Shown: in pieces, positions 1-8,771 of the stretch
Layout: each line of letters opens with the position of its first letter
Position numbering within the stretch: position 1 is the stretch's first letter
Source of the DNA: WS-9 sp036274595
Lineage (GTDB): Bacteria > Eisenbacteria > RBG-16-71-46 > SZUA-252
Assembly (NCBI GenBank): GCA_036274595.1
Contig: DASUFL010000016.1
Location: 22,027-86,026, forward strand
Direction: 5' to 3'
Length of the DNA: 64,000 nt
The notes under the pieces: model-generated
What the model saw: only the letters and a program-made list of their open reading frames with translations
Databases searched by the model: none
Told to the model about the DNA's origin: nothing
Position numbers and translations under genes: made by a program

Positions 1-2572
1 CGCTGGCGACGTCGTGGCCCTGATCGTCCCGCCCATCCCACGTGCGCGTGTAGTTTCCGGCCGGCAGCGTGCCATCCATGATCGTGCGCACGAGGTGGCC
101 GCGAGCGTCGTGGATTCGCCAGGACACCCGGGAGTCCGTGGCCACCTGAATTCCGATGAAGGTGCGGGGATTGAATGGATTCGGCGCCGCCGGCAGTAGT
201 CGCCAGGCCAAAGGCGGGCTTCCCTTCGGCACCCCGGTGACCGGAACGATCGTGATGGTCCCGGTCGACCAATCTCCGGTCACGGTGCCCCCATCGGTGA
301 TCCTCGCATACACGTAGTACGTGTCCCCTGGGATGCCAGCGGGGTTGATCACGAAGAAGCCCTGCGAGCCCGGCGTCGCCTGGGAGCTCGGGAGAAAGAT
401 CTCGTGGCCGTCGAGGGCCGGCGATTTGTTGAGGAAGAGGTCCACCCACGTCTGGTTCCCCTCGGGATCGCTCGAAGACCAGGTGGCCGTATAGGTGCCG
501 ATCTCGGGCACGCGGGCGTTCCCGGCGGGAGGATTCAACACCGTGATGCTCGGAGACCCGTTCTGGGGCGGATCGATGGTGAGTGCGTAGCCCGGACTCG
601 TCGCACCTCCGATTCCGTAGACATGGATGTAGTACCAGCCTGGCGGAGAACCCCAGAGTCCGGCCAGCTTGAAGCTTTGACCGGTTTCCCCGGTCCGGAT
701 CAGGGCCCCTGTGCTGTCGAGCAACGCCAGCTCGAGATTGCCGAGCGCGGGCGGGTAATCCATGCGCACCTCGTCATCGGGTCCGCCCGTTGTCGGCATA
801 TAAAATCTGAAGTAGTCGTCATCCCCGCTCGAGTGAACGGTCAGGCCCGACACGATTCTCGTCGGCCCGCAGGGACCCAGATTCGGGCTGTTCGGTCCGC
901 CCGGCGGCCGTGACGTGACGTCCGAGATCTGGTTGTTCGGCTCGTAGGCATCAGGATTGATCGAGCCCGTGCTCCCGATCGTGATCGGAATCCGGGCGAT
1001 GTTGTTGGTCTCGTCCTTCTCCAGAATGTGATCGAGCGGATCCGCCTCCGACTCCAGCCAGTATTGGCCCGGTGGAACGTTGGTGATGTCGAGATTCTGC
1101 CCCTCGAGATTCTTGTGATAGACGTCCGCCCAGCCCACGGTCAAGCCTTGCACCGTGGCGCCGCAGGTGACGAACTCGGGACTGGAGGTGAAGCCGGGAA
1201 GGGTTGAGTCATGAACCAGCCCGTCGAGAATGCAGAAGCTGGTCTTGGCGCCCTCGACCACGACGTTGCCGACGCCCCCGCCCGCGGTCACGGTTCGCAG
1301 ACGGTAGATGGCCCAGTCCTCGAAATGGATGTGCTGGTGCTCCCTGTGATAGACGAAGGCGCCTGCGTACCGGTCGAAGTGCGTGCCGTCGGTCCGCCAG
1401 ATGCGCTGCCGCACGTCCTGCGTCCCATCACCGTTGTCCGGGAGCACGCCGAGGAGATAGAGCTTCCCCAGCCCGATGTTCGCCGTAGCGTTGGAGAACC
1501 GAAGATGCGTGTGACCCGGCACGATGTTCGTGACGATGTCGTAGTCGTAGAGCTCGTTCATCCGGACCAGGATGTCGGGAACCAGATCCTGGATCGCTTC
1601 CGGTGGCGCAGGAGCGGCGCTCACCTGAACGTCGAAGGTGCCCCCTGGCAAGCTGGCGGCGTCGACCACGATGTAGTACGTGCCCGCGGATAGGAGGGCG
1701 TCGTCGATCGCCGACTGCCCGGAGGCGCACGAAGGCGCATTGTCGTTGCAGTAGAGCTGGTTCTGGTCCAGGTCGAGAATGGCAATCCGTGTGTTGATGC
1801 GGGCGGGGTTGCAGACGGTCGAAACGTCCATGTAGACCGGCATCGCGACCGTGACCTTGTACCAGTGGTCGGGGCCGCCCTGATTCCCGCCGAGCTCGCA
1901 GGTCACCAGATAGTCATCGCAGTCGTTCGTGAGATCGGCCGTGTTGCTGAACGGTAGGCTGGGGATCACGGTGGCGGTCGTGTCATTGGAGCCGTTGCAA
2001 GGCGGCCCCGGCGGCTGCCACCGCACGTTCAGCTCGTACGGTCCCGATGCCCCGTTCCATCCGTCCACCACGATGTAGTAGGTCCCAGCGCCCACCGAGA
2101 GATTGGTGATGCGGGACAGATGTGCACACCCCGGATCGTCGTCGTTGCACGCGAGGATCGCGAGGGAGTTGTTGAAGACTCCGAGGCGGGTGTCGTACTG
2201 CGTGAGCTGGTCGGAGCAGGTCCAGGCGTTGATCGTGCCGCCCTGCGGCAGGACCAGCTTGTACCAGGCATCTTCCGCGTTGTCGCTGCCGCCATTGGCG
2301 CACAGGGGTAGGGCGATGTCGTTGCCCTTTCCCGCCGTGGTGCCGAAGTCGCGGAAAATGGGGGCGGTGATCACGGTGGCCGTCGCCGCGTTCGAGCCGC
2401 CGTCCATCCACTGCCCCGGCGCGCGCGGAACGGCCTTGGCCTGGGGCATCCACCGCGCGGGCGCGCTCCGGACGCCGCCGGGAAACTCAGGGGCAGGCAG
2501 CTTCTGGGCGGTCGCGGATCCGCATACCGCGAGGAGTACGACGACCGCCCCACCGACGGTAATCGAACGCAC
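1..2572 (-). CDS. Secreted lysyl-oxidase-like protein with PPC-like and FlgD-like domains (C-terminus cut by window edge)
   Basis: An open frame of 857 codons runs off the left edge without a stop. I start it at GTG 2572, which has a GAGGGA site about 8 nt upstream and opens a signal peptide ending near an AQK cut site. In order I see two PPC-like beta domains (residues about 60-175 and 195-310), a lysyl-oxidase-like domain (about 325-530), a third PPC-like domain, an Ig-like domain and the start of a FlgD-like tail. The lysyl oxidase part shows HQHIH (H412, H414, H416), matching the copper-binding HQHYH of animal enzymes, 'GAKTSFC' with K443, and 'WADVY' with Y485, at the places of the Lys and Tyr that form the lysine tyrosylquinone cofactor. 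By family it would oxidise peptidyl lysine or amines outside the cell; substrate unknown. Confidence 0.85.
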   Translation of the reverse strand, partial: MRSITVGGAVVVLLAVCGSATAQKLPAPEFPGGVRSAPARWMPQAKAVPRAPGQWMDGGSNAATATVITAPIFRDFGTTAGKGNDIALPLCANGGSDNAEDAWYKLVLPQGGTINAWTCSDQLTQYDTRLGVFNNSLAILACNDDDPGCAHLSRITNLSVGAGTYYIVVDGWNGASGPYELNVRWQPPGPPCNGSNDTTATVIPSLPFSNTADLTNDCDDYLVTCELGGNQGGPDHWYKVTVAMPVYMDVSTVCNPARINTRIAILDLDQNQLYCNDNAPSCASGQSAIDDALLSAGTYYIVVDAASLPGGTFDVQVSAAPAPPEAIQDLVPDILVRMNELYDYDIVTNIVPGHTHLRFSNATANIGLGKLYLLGVLPDNGDGTQDVRQRIWRTDGTHFDRYAGAFVYHREHQHIHFEDWAIYRLRTVTAGGGVGNVVVEGAKTSFCILDGLVHDSTLPGFTSSPEFVTCGATVQGLTVGWADVYHKNLEGQNLDITNVPPGQYWLESEADPLDHILEKDETNNIARIPITIGSTGSINPDAYEPNNQISDVTSRPPGGPNSPNLGPCGPTRIVSGLTVHSSGDDDYFRFYMPTTGGPDDEVRMDYPPALGNLELALLDSTGALIRTGETGQSFKLAGLWGSPPGWYYIHVYGIGGATSPGYALTIDPPQNGSPSITVLNPPAGNARVPEIGTYTATWSSSDPEGNQTWVDLFLNKSPALDGHEIFLPSSQATPGSQGFFVINPAGIPGDTYYVYARITDGGTVTGDWSTGTITIVPVTGVPKGSPPLAWRLLPAAPNPFNPRTFIGIQVATDSRVSWRIHDARGHLVRTIMDGTLPAGNYTRTWDGRDDQGHDVAS

Positions 2573-2744
2573 GATTGGAATCCCTCGCAACGTGGCGACG
2601 CACGCGTGACCGACGAGAGGGAGACGCGACGCTAAGTATACCGGCCGTCGCCGTCATCGGTCAACGCCGCAGCGAAGCGCAGGATGCGGGCGGACCGAGC
2701 GTTCCGACTGACAGCGGGCCCGAACCGGACTAGACTGGCCGCCG

Positions 2745-3200
2745 ATGGAGCCCATCACCTACGGCTTCATGGTCACGGTTGCTGGAGCGTCCGTCATGGG
2801 CGTGGCCGTGGGCGCGCTCGGCGGCGCCGGCGCATGGCGCGCGAGGATCCACATCGCCCTCGGCGCGCTCCTCACCGCATGTGTCTACGTGCTCTTGCTC
2901 ATCGCCGATCACCACGGACGTCTCTTCTGGCTGCGCGCCGAGCTGGTCTGGGGCGCGCCCCTGCTCGCGATGGGGTACCTCGTCAGCTGGCTTGCGGCGC
3001 GGTGGGTTGCCGCACACACGCGGCTGGGTCGAACGTGGGCCGCGCTGGTATCCTTCTGCGTCGCCCTCGTGGTGGGACTCTCCTACATGCTTCTCTTTAG
3101 GATCGACATGCGGGCGCCGATTCGCTGGGCGTGGGCGATCGACGCGGGGCTCGTCGTACTCTTGATCTGGAGACGGGTGAAGCGGCGCGCCATCCCTTGA
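2745..3200 (+). CDS. Small integral membrane protein, unknown function
   Basis: 151 residues with about four hydrophobic helices (roughly residues 7-30, 38-58, 70-92 and 101-120, plus a shorter stretch near 132-145) and a basic C-terminus (RRVKRR). The N-terminus probably lies outside the cytoplasm or forms the first helix, as there is no cleavable signal peptide. I do not recognise a family or catalytic motif. It stands between the divergent lysyl-oxidase-like gene and the downstream kinase gene, separated from the latter by a 47-residue open frame, so it could be the first gene of that transcript. Confidence 0.65.
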   Translation: MEPITYGFMVTVAGASVMGVAVGALGGAGAWRARIHIALGALLTACVYVLLLIADHHGRLFWLRAELVWGAPLLAMGYLVSWLAARWVAAHTRLGRTWAALVSFCVALVVGLSYMLLFRIDMRAPIRWAWAIDAGLVVLLIWRRVKRRAIP

Positions 3201-3234
3201 TCGAGCTTATGACTGGGAGAGGCACCTAGGAAGC

Positions 3235-3378
3235 ATGCCGCCGATGGACCCCCGAAACCCCGACTTCGAGCGCCACGTGCGCGAGAGCTTCTCGAAGCAG
3301 CGGATCATGACCACCCTCGTCGCAGCCATGCGGGCCACGATCATGGCCATCGAGGGCCGCCCCAGGATCGCCGGGTAA
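3235..3378 (+). CDS. 47-residue open frame, possible PaaI-thioesterase relic or leader gene
   Basis: ATG to TAA frame of 48 codons ending 8 nt before the kinase start codon. An AGGAAG sequence sits close upstream of the ATG, with GGGAGAGG further away. The segment 'NPDFERHVRESFSKQRIMTT' resembles the first helix of PaaI-type hotdog thioesterases as I remember them, but the beta-sheet core that should follow is absent. It is either a truncated remnant, a short translated leader coupled to the kinase, or chance. No promoter separates it from the kinase gene. Confidence 0.35.
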   Translation: MPPMDPRNPDFERHVRESFSKQRIMTTLVAAMRATIMAIEGRPRIAG

Positions 3379-3386
3379 TCCGAACG

Positions 3387-5666
3387 ATGCCGCTCACTCC
3401 CAAGACGCGCCTCGGCGCCTACGAAATCGTCGGTCCCCTCGGAACGGGTGGCATGGGCGAGGTCTACCGGGCGAAGGATCTCCGTCTCGGCCGCGAGGTC
3501 GCGCTCAAGGTCCTTCCCGCGGATGTGGCCTCCTCCCCCGACCGGCTGGCCCGCTTCGAGCGCGAAGCGCGCACGGTCGCCGGGCTCAATCACCCGAACA
3601 TCGTGACGCTCTACTCCGTCGAGGACGTCGATGGGGTGCGCTTCCTCACGATGGAGCTGGTCGAGGGGCAGACGCTTACCAGCCTGATCGCCCCGGGCGG
3701 ACTTCCGCTCCCGCGTCTGCTCGAGCTGGCCATCCCCCTGACCGATGCGCTCGTCGCGGCACACGAGCGCGGTGTCGTTCATCGGGATCTCAAGCCTGGG
3801 AACGTGATGGTGACGCGGGAGGGGCGGCTGAAGGTGCTCGATTTCGGCCTCGCGAAGGTGGCCGCGAACCGTGCCGGCGTGGGCGTCACCACGGTCGCTC
3901 CCCTCTCCGGCGAAGGGCAGGTCGTGGGGACGATCGCCTACATGGCTCCGGAGCAGCTCCGAGGCGGCGAGGTGGACGCTCGGAGCGACCTCTTCGCGCT
4001 GGGCATCCTCCTCTACGAGCTCGCCACCGGGCAGAGCCCGTTCCCCGGCGACAGCGAGGCGGACATCACCTCCTCCATCCTTCGCGACACGCCCGAGCCG
4101 ATCACACGCATCCGGGACAATCTGTCGCCGGATCTCGCGAGGATCGTGAGCCGGTGCCTGGAGAAGGAGCCACGCCAGCGCATCCAGTCCGCTCGGGACG
4201 TGGGCAACGAGCTTCGGCGCTTGCAGAAAGGCGGACCCAGTGAGGGGCCCGCACGGCCGACCGGGGAGAAGATCGTGTCGGTCGCGGTGCTCCCCTTCGT
4301 CAACCGGAGTGGAAGCGCCGACGACGAGTACTTTTCGGACGGCCTCGCGGATGAGCTCCTGAACGTGCTGACGAAGATCCAGGGGCTCCGGGTCATCGCG
4401 CGGACGTCATCGTTCATGTTCAAGGATTCCAAGGACGACGTGGCCGCGATCGGGCGGAAGCTCGACGTCGCCACGCTCCTGGAAGGAAGCGTCCGCAAGT
4501 CCGGCGACCGCGTGCGGATCAGCGTGCAGCTCGTACGCGTGTCCGACAGCTCCCATCTCTGGTCGGAGACCTACGATCGGACCCTGGACGACATCTTCGC
4601 GGTGCAGGACGACATCGCGCAGGCCGTGGTGAAGGAGCTGCGCGCCACATTGCTCGGCGACGTTTCCGACTCAGTCGGACAGACGGCGAAGGCGGAAGTG
4701 GCGCAGGCGGTGAAGGGGCGCGGCCACGACGCAGAGGCGCAGCGGCTCTACCTCATGGCTCTGCACGCTCTCGACAAGTACACCCGCGAGGACACCCTCC
4801 GAGGAATCGAATCGCTGAAGAAGGCGCTCGGGTTGGATCCAGGGTTCGCGGCCGCATGGCGGCAGATCGGGCGGGCATACGCGAGCCAGGCGGCACAGGG
4901 CTGGTCTCCCGCGGCGGAAGGGTACGAGCAGGCGCGCCAGGCTCTCGAGCGTGCGCTCGAGCTGGAGCCGGATCTCGCGGAAGCGAATGTCGCGCTGGGT
5001 TGGATCCGGATGGCGCACGACTGGGATTTTCGAGGGGCGGAAGCCGCATATGCGCGGGCGCTGGGGTCGGAGCCGAGGAATGCCACGGTGCTCCGCGGCG
5101 CCGGCGTCCTCGCGTTGACGCTCGGCCGGATCGAGGAAGCGATCCAGCTCTATCGCCGCGCCCTCACGCAGGACCCGCTGAGCTCGGCGACGTACAACAA
5201 CCTGGGCATCGCGTTGCGCGCGGCGGGTCGGTTCGGCGAAGCCGAGGCTGCATACCGCAAGGCGCTGGAGCTGGCTCCGCAGAGGGTCGGCACACACTCC
5301 GCGCTGTCGCTCGCGCTCCTGGCGCAGAATCAGGGCGAGGACGCTCTGGCGGAGGCCGTCCGGGAGCCCGAGGAGGCGTGGCGTCTCTGGGCGCTCGCCA
5401 TCATTCACCACGCGATGGGTGATGTCGCGAAGTCGGATGGCGTGCTTCAAGATTTGGCGCTCCAATACGGTGACGACACCGCCTACCAGGTTGCCGAGGT
5501 CTACGCGGCTCGCGGCGACGTCAATGCGGCGCTCCCATGGCTCGAGCGCGCGCACGCTCAGCGGGACGGCGGACTCATGGACGTGAAGACGAGCCCCTAC
5601 CTTCACTCACTCCACGGCGATCCGCGATGGGCCGCGTTCCTGGCCAGGATGGGGCTCGGGGCCTGA
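3387..5666 (+). CDS. Ser/Thr protein kinase with TolB-like and TPR regions
   Basis: 759 residues. The kinase domain (about 10-280) has the glycine loop GTGGMGEVY (19-27), the VALK lysine, HRDLKPGN with catalytic D134, DFG at D152 and an APEQ activation-segment end. It is followed by a TolB/adenylate-cyclase-associated type domain (about 295-420, 'VAVLPFVNRSG', 'DELLNVLTKI', 'LLEGSVRKSGDRVRI') and then TPR repeats to the end (about 445-750). Unlike the other two kinases here it has no obvious membrane helix, so it is probably cytoplasmic. The TolB-TPR part is likely a protein-binding sensor or scaffold. The gene converges on the barrel gene with 7 nt between stops. Confidence 0.92.
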   Translation: MPLTPKTRLGAYEIVGPLGTGGMGEVYRAKDLRLGREVALKVLPADVASSPDRLARFEREARTVAGLNHPNIVTLYSVEDVDGVRFLTMELVEGQTLTSLIAPGGLPLPRLLELAIPLTDALVAAHERGVVHRDLKPGNVMVTREGRLKVLDFGLAKVAANRAGVGVTTVAPLSGEGQVVGTIAYMAPEQLRGGEVDARSDLFALGILLYELATGQSPFPGDSEADITSSILRDTPEPITRIRDNLSPDLARIVSRCLEKEPRQRIQSARDVGNELRRLQKGGPSEGPARPTGEKIVSVAVLPFVNRSGSADDEYFSDGLADELLNVLTKIQGLRVIARTSSFMFKDSKDDVAAIGRKLDVATLLEGSVRKSGDRVRISVQLVRVSDSSHLWSETYDRTLDDIFAVQDDIAQAVVKELRATLLGDVSDSVGQTAKAEVAQAVKGRGHDAEAQRLYLMALHALDKYTREDTLRGIESLKKALGLDPGFAAAWRQIGRAYASQAAQGWSPAAEGYEQARQALERALELEPDLAEANVALGWIRMAHDWDFRGAEAAYARALGSEPRNATVLRGAGVLALTLGRIEEAIQLYRRALTQDPLSSATYNNLGIALRAAGRFGEAEAAYRKALELAPQRVGTHSALSLALLAQNQGEDALAEAVREPEEAWRLWALAIIHHAMGDVAKSDGVLQDLALQYGDDTAYQVAEVYAARGDVNAALPWLERAHAQRDGGLMDVKTSPYLHSLHGDPRWAAFLARMGLGA

Positions 5667-5673
5667 GCCGCGG

Positions 5674-6276
5674 CTACTTGAGCTGGCCGAAGTTGAACGT
5701 GAGCCCGATGTTGGCCCCAATCCCCGAGACGTCGTCCGCCGGCTTTCCATACATGTAGTTCACCTCGATCGGGATCGAGAGCAGGTTGCTCGCGCGGATG
5801 TCGACACCGCCCGAGATTCCGAATCCGGTCCCGTTTTCATCCGTCGATGTCTTCACGCCTCCCACCTCGGCCTCGAGGCTCTCGCTGACTAGGAAGAAAT
5901 TGGCCTGCATGTATGGGCGAAGACCCTCATTGGGCGAGATCAGACGGATCCCCGGGCCGAAAAATCCCGTGCTCATCGTGAGGTCGATCCCACCGATGTT
6001 GTCGCTGTGGGTGGTTCCGCGCGCGTCGAGCGTGATGTCCATGTTGGAAAGCACGGACAGGCGGTACGCGATGGCGCCATACCCCGCGTCGGTGTAGTCG
6101 ATCCCGGCGCTCTCAATCTTCAGATCGTCGCTCAGGTGCTTCTCGTAGCCTAGGGCGAAGCCCAGGTGGTGCTTGCGATTCTCCGCCCGGGCCAATCCGG
6201 GGACCGCGGACAGCATGAAGAGGCCGAAGACTGCTGCCGACGTCCACCGCCAGCAACTACGCTCGAAACGAGGCAT
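5674..6276 (-). CDS. Outer-membrane beta-barrel protein
   Basis: 200 residues with a signal peptide (hydrophobic stretch about 14-29, cut near ARA-EN) followed by alternating beta strands and a final strand 'GLTFNFGQLK'. The size fits an eight-stranded OmpX/OmpW-type porin-family barrel. The final residue is Lys rather than the usual aromatic, though Phe lies four residues before. No enzymatic motif is seen. It stands alone, with 216 bp of divergent intergenic sequence separating its start from that of DNA polymerase IV, which probably holds promoters for both. Confidence 0.75.
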   Translation of the reverse strand: MPRFERSCWRWTSAAVFGLFMLSAVPGLARAENRKHHLGFALGYEKHLSDDLKIESAGIDYTDAGYGAIAYRLSVLSNMDITLDARGTTHSDNIGGIDLTMSTGFFGPGIRLISPNEGLRPYMQANFFLVSESLEAEVGGVKTSTDENGTGFGISGGVDIRASNLLSIPIEVNYMYGKPADDVSGIGANIGLTFNFGQLK

Positions 6277-6492
6277 GGCAACCTCCGCCTAGGGTGACTC
6301 CATGGAACCATGGACCGGTGTGGACACTAGCACCCTGCCTATGCGGTCCGAAGCAGGATTCAGCGCTGCTCCTCGCTGTTGGAGGCAGCCGGTGTTCCGT
6401 CATGGACGTTGCCCTGGTGTCCGCAACGCATCGTCCCCTTGCTGACAATGCGGACGTTGCCGGATAGACTTGGCCCCTTCCGAGGGGGTCCT

Positions 6493-7569
6493 GTGATCCG
6501 GCGCATCGTGCACATCGACATGGACGCGTTCTACGCGTCGGTGGAGCAGCGGGACCGCCCCGAGCTGCGCGGCCGGCCCGTGGCCGTGGGTGGCAATCCC
6601 GCGGAACGCGGCGTCGTCGCCGCCGCGAGCTACGAAGTGCGACGCTACGGCGTCCGATCCGCGATGCCGATGAGCCAGGCCGTGCGCCTCTGCCCCGACG
6701 TGGTCATCCTCTCGCCCAACTTCCCCAAGTACCGACAGGTCTCCGGCCAAGTCATGGCGATCCTCCGCGAGGTCACGCCTCTGGTGGAGCCGCTCTCGCT
6801 CGACGAGGCGTATCTCGACGTCACGGAGAACGCCTGGGGTGAGCCCCTCGGGGTCAACGTTGCGAAACGGGTGAAGACCATGATTCGTGAAGTAACTCAA
6901 CTCACGGCCTCGGCGGGTGTCGCACCCAACAAGTTCCTGGCCAAGATCGCATCGGGATGGCGCAAGCCCGACGGCCTCACCGTCGTCGCTCCGGAGCGAG
7001 TCGAGTCCTTCCTGCAGCAGCTTTCCATCGACTCGCTCTGGGGCGTCGGTCCCGTCACGGCGAAGCGGCTGCGCGCGTGCGGCATCGAGCGGGTCGTGGA
7101 CGTTCGCGCCGCGGATCCCAAGGTCTTGCGTGACGCCGTGGGGAGCTCCGTCGAATGGCTCCAGAAGCTCGCCATCGGCCAGGACGACCGCCCCGTGGAG
7201 CCCAACCGCGCGTCCAAGTCGTCGTCCTCCGAAATCACCTACTCCAAGGATCTCACCGACCTGGCGCGGATCCGGGAGGAGATCGCGGCGATGGCCCGCG
7301 ACAACGCGCTGTGGCTCGGTCGCAAGGGGCTGACCGCGCGGACCGTGACGATCAAGATCCGCTACGACGACTTCACCACCATCACACGGAGCCATTCCCA
7401 GCCGGCGACGAGCTCCGCCGATGAGATCGTCGAGCGCGCGGTGGCGCTCCTCGAGAAGACAGAAGCGGGCCGCCGCCCCGTGCGGCTCCTGGGCGCCGGG
7501 GTCCACAACCTGGAGCCGATCGGCGAACCGGCGACGGACGACGGCCCCCAGCTGCGACTCGAGGCCTGA
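6493..7569 (+). CDS. dinB: DNA polymerase IV, Y-family translesion polymerase
   Basis: I start at GTG 6493, which has GAGGGGG 5 nt upstream and gives the normal N-terminus 'IRRIVHIDMDAFYASVEQ'. A longer open frame from 6379 adds 38 residues with no family likeness. 358 residues is the usual length. The metal-binding acids are present: D9 and D11 in HIDMDAF, and D104-E105 in 'SLDEAYLD'. The palm, thumb (helix-hairpin-helix, 'LSIDSLWGVGPVTAKRL') and little finger ('SKSSSSEITYSKDL' onward) follow. The protein copies past damaged bases. No canonical C-terminal clamp-binding peptide is obvious. I see no clear LexA box upstream, so SOS control cannot be shown here. Confidence 0.95.
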   Translation: MIRRIVHIDMDAFYASVEQRDRPELRGRPVAVGGNPAERGVVAAASYEVRRYGVRSAMPMSQAVRLCPDVVILSPNFPKYRQVSGQVMAILREVTPLVEPLSLDEAYLDVTENAWGEPLGVNVAKRVKTMIREVTQLTASAGVAPNKFLAKIASGWRKPDGLTVVAPERVESFLQQLSIDSLWGVGPVTAKRLRACGIERVVDVRAADPKVLRDAVGSSVEWLQKLAIGQDDRPVEPNRASKSSSSEITYSKDLTDLARIREEIAAMARDNALWLGRKGLTARTVTIKIRYDDFTTITRSHSQPATSSADEIVERAVALLEKTEAGRRPVRLLGAGVHNLEPIGEPATDDGPQLRLEA

Positions 7570-7595
7570 GCGCCCCAACCAGGCCGTGTGCTAGC

Positions 7596-8474
7596 ATGAC
7601 CCGTCGACTTCCCCCCTCATGGTGCGGAGGCCCCAGCCTGCGATCCAGGTCGGTCTTCACCCTCGTTCTCGCCGTCGTCCTCTGCCTTGCCCCCGTCGCG
7701 GCCCGAGGCGATACACCACCCGGATCGGACCTCGACTACAAACCCGCCCTGACGATCGCCGCCACGACGCTCTGGCTCACGACCGAGTTCCCGCTGAAGC
7801 GATCCCTCGCGCCCGACTCCTGCCGCTGGTGCGATCGGGGCGAGGATGGCAGGGACGGGCTCAACGGACTCGATGCCTCGATGCGCGGGCGCTTCCGGTG
7901 GGCCTCGCCCAGATCCGCGGCGAAGATCAGCGACGTGCTCCTGTTCGCGGTGGTGCCCGCCGCCTCCGTCGCGTCGATCTGGATCGCGGCCGATAACGAC
8001 GGGCGCGGGAACGAAACCGGAGAGAACGCTCTCCTGATGTTCGAAGCCATCGCCGTGAGCGCGGCCTTGAATCAGGCGGCCAAGTACACGCTGGCCCGGC
8101 AGCGCCCCTACGCCCACTACGCTCCGCAGGGCGCGCCCCCTACGAGCGATGACAACCTGTCGTTCTACTCGGGCCACGCCGCGGTGACCTTCACCACGTC
8201 CGTGGCGGCAGGGACGATCGCTTCCATGCGTGGGTACGGCGGGGCCAGTGTGGTTTGGATCCCGGGCGTCGTCCTGGCCTCGGCCGCGAGCTATCTGCGC
8301 TTGAGCTGCGATCGCCACTACTTCACCGATGTGATCGCAGGCGTGGTCATCGGCACCGGCGTGGGGATCGCGGTCCCGCGGCTCTTGCACGGCAATGCCG
8401 ATGACGACGCACCCGCTGGAGCTGCGCCGGCGCTCCGCGCTCGCCCGATCATCTCGTTTCGGTGGGTTTGGTAG
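7596..8474 (+). CDS. PAP2-family phosphatase, exported or membrane-bound
   Basis: 292 residues with an N-terminal signal or anchor (about 12-35). The three phosphatase motifs are visible: 'KYTLARQRP' (KX6RP), 'YSGH' in place of PSGH, and 'LRLSCDRHYFTD' in place of SRX5HX3D, where the Ser of motif 3 is shifted or replaced while Arg, His and Asp remain. Several hydrophobic helices surround them. Relatives remove phosphate from phosphatidic acid, undecaprenyl diphosphate or similar lipids, with the active site facing the periplasm. It lies 26 nt after dinB in the same direction and may share its transcript, although the jobs are unrelated. Confidence 0.82.
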   Translation: MTRRLPPSWCGGPSLRSRSVFTLVLAVVLCLAPVAARGDTPPGSDLDYKPALTIAATTLWLTTEFPLKRSLAPDSCRWCDRGEDGRDGLNGLDASMRGRFRWASPRSAAKISDVLLFAVVPAASVASIWIAADNDGRGNETGENALLMFEAIAVSAALNQAAKYTLARQRPYAHYAPQGAPPTSDDNLSFYSGHAAVTFTTSVAAGTIASMRGYGGASVVWIPGVVLASAASYLRLSCDRHYFTDVIAGVVIGTGVGIAVPRLLHGNADDDAPAGAAPALRARPIISFRWVW

Positions 8475-8771
8475 CGTCTCAGCCGATCGCCACCAGCTCG
8501 TGGCGCTTATGGACCACCGATCGAGAGGCGTGTAACTGCGTCACGAAAGTGACCCGATACGTTCAGTCGCCCTCAATTTCACCTTCGCAATCCACCCTCG
8601 TTCAACGCCTTAGCCCTTCCCATTCCTGGCATGTCCTGTGCTCCAGTCCAACCTCAGTACGCTTCCGGATCCGGGGCACGCCAAGGCCAACATCCGATTG
8701 AGCCTTCTCCGTGCTTGCCTGTGGGCGGCCAGGAGGCGACGACCAGATTCCCCTCGGATGGAGAAAACCTC

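Noticed and set aside
4671..5606. 311-codon open frame on the minus strand
   Set aside because: Antisense to the TPR region of the first kinase; Arg/Leu-rich and without family likeness.
6400..7578. 392-codon open frame on the minus strand
   Set aside because: Antisense shadow of dinB with no recognisable domain.
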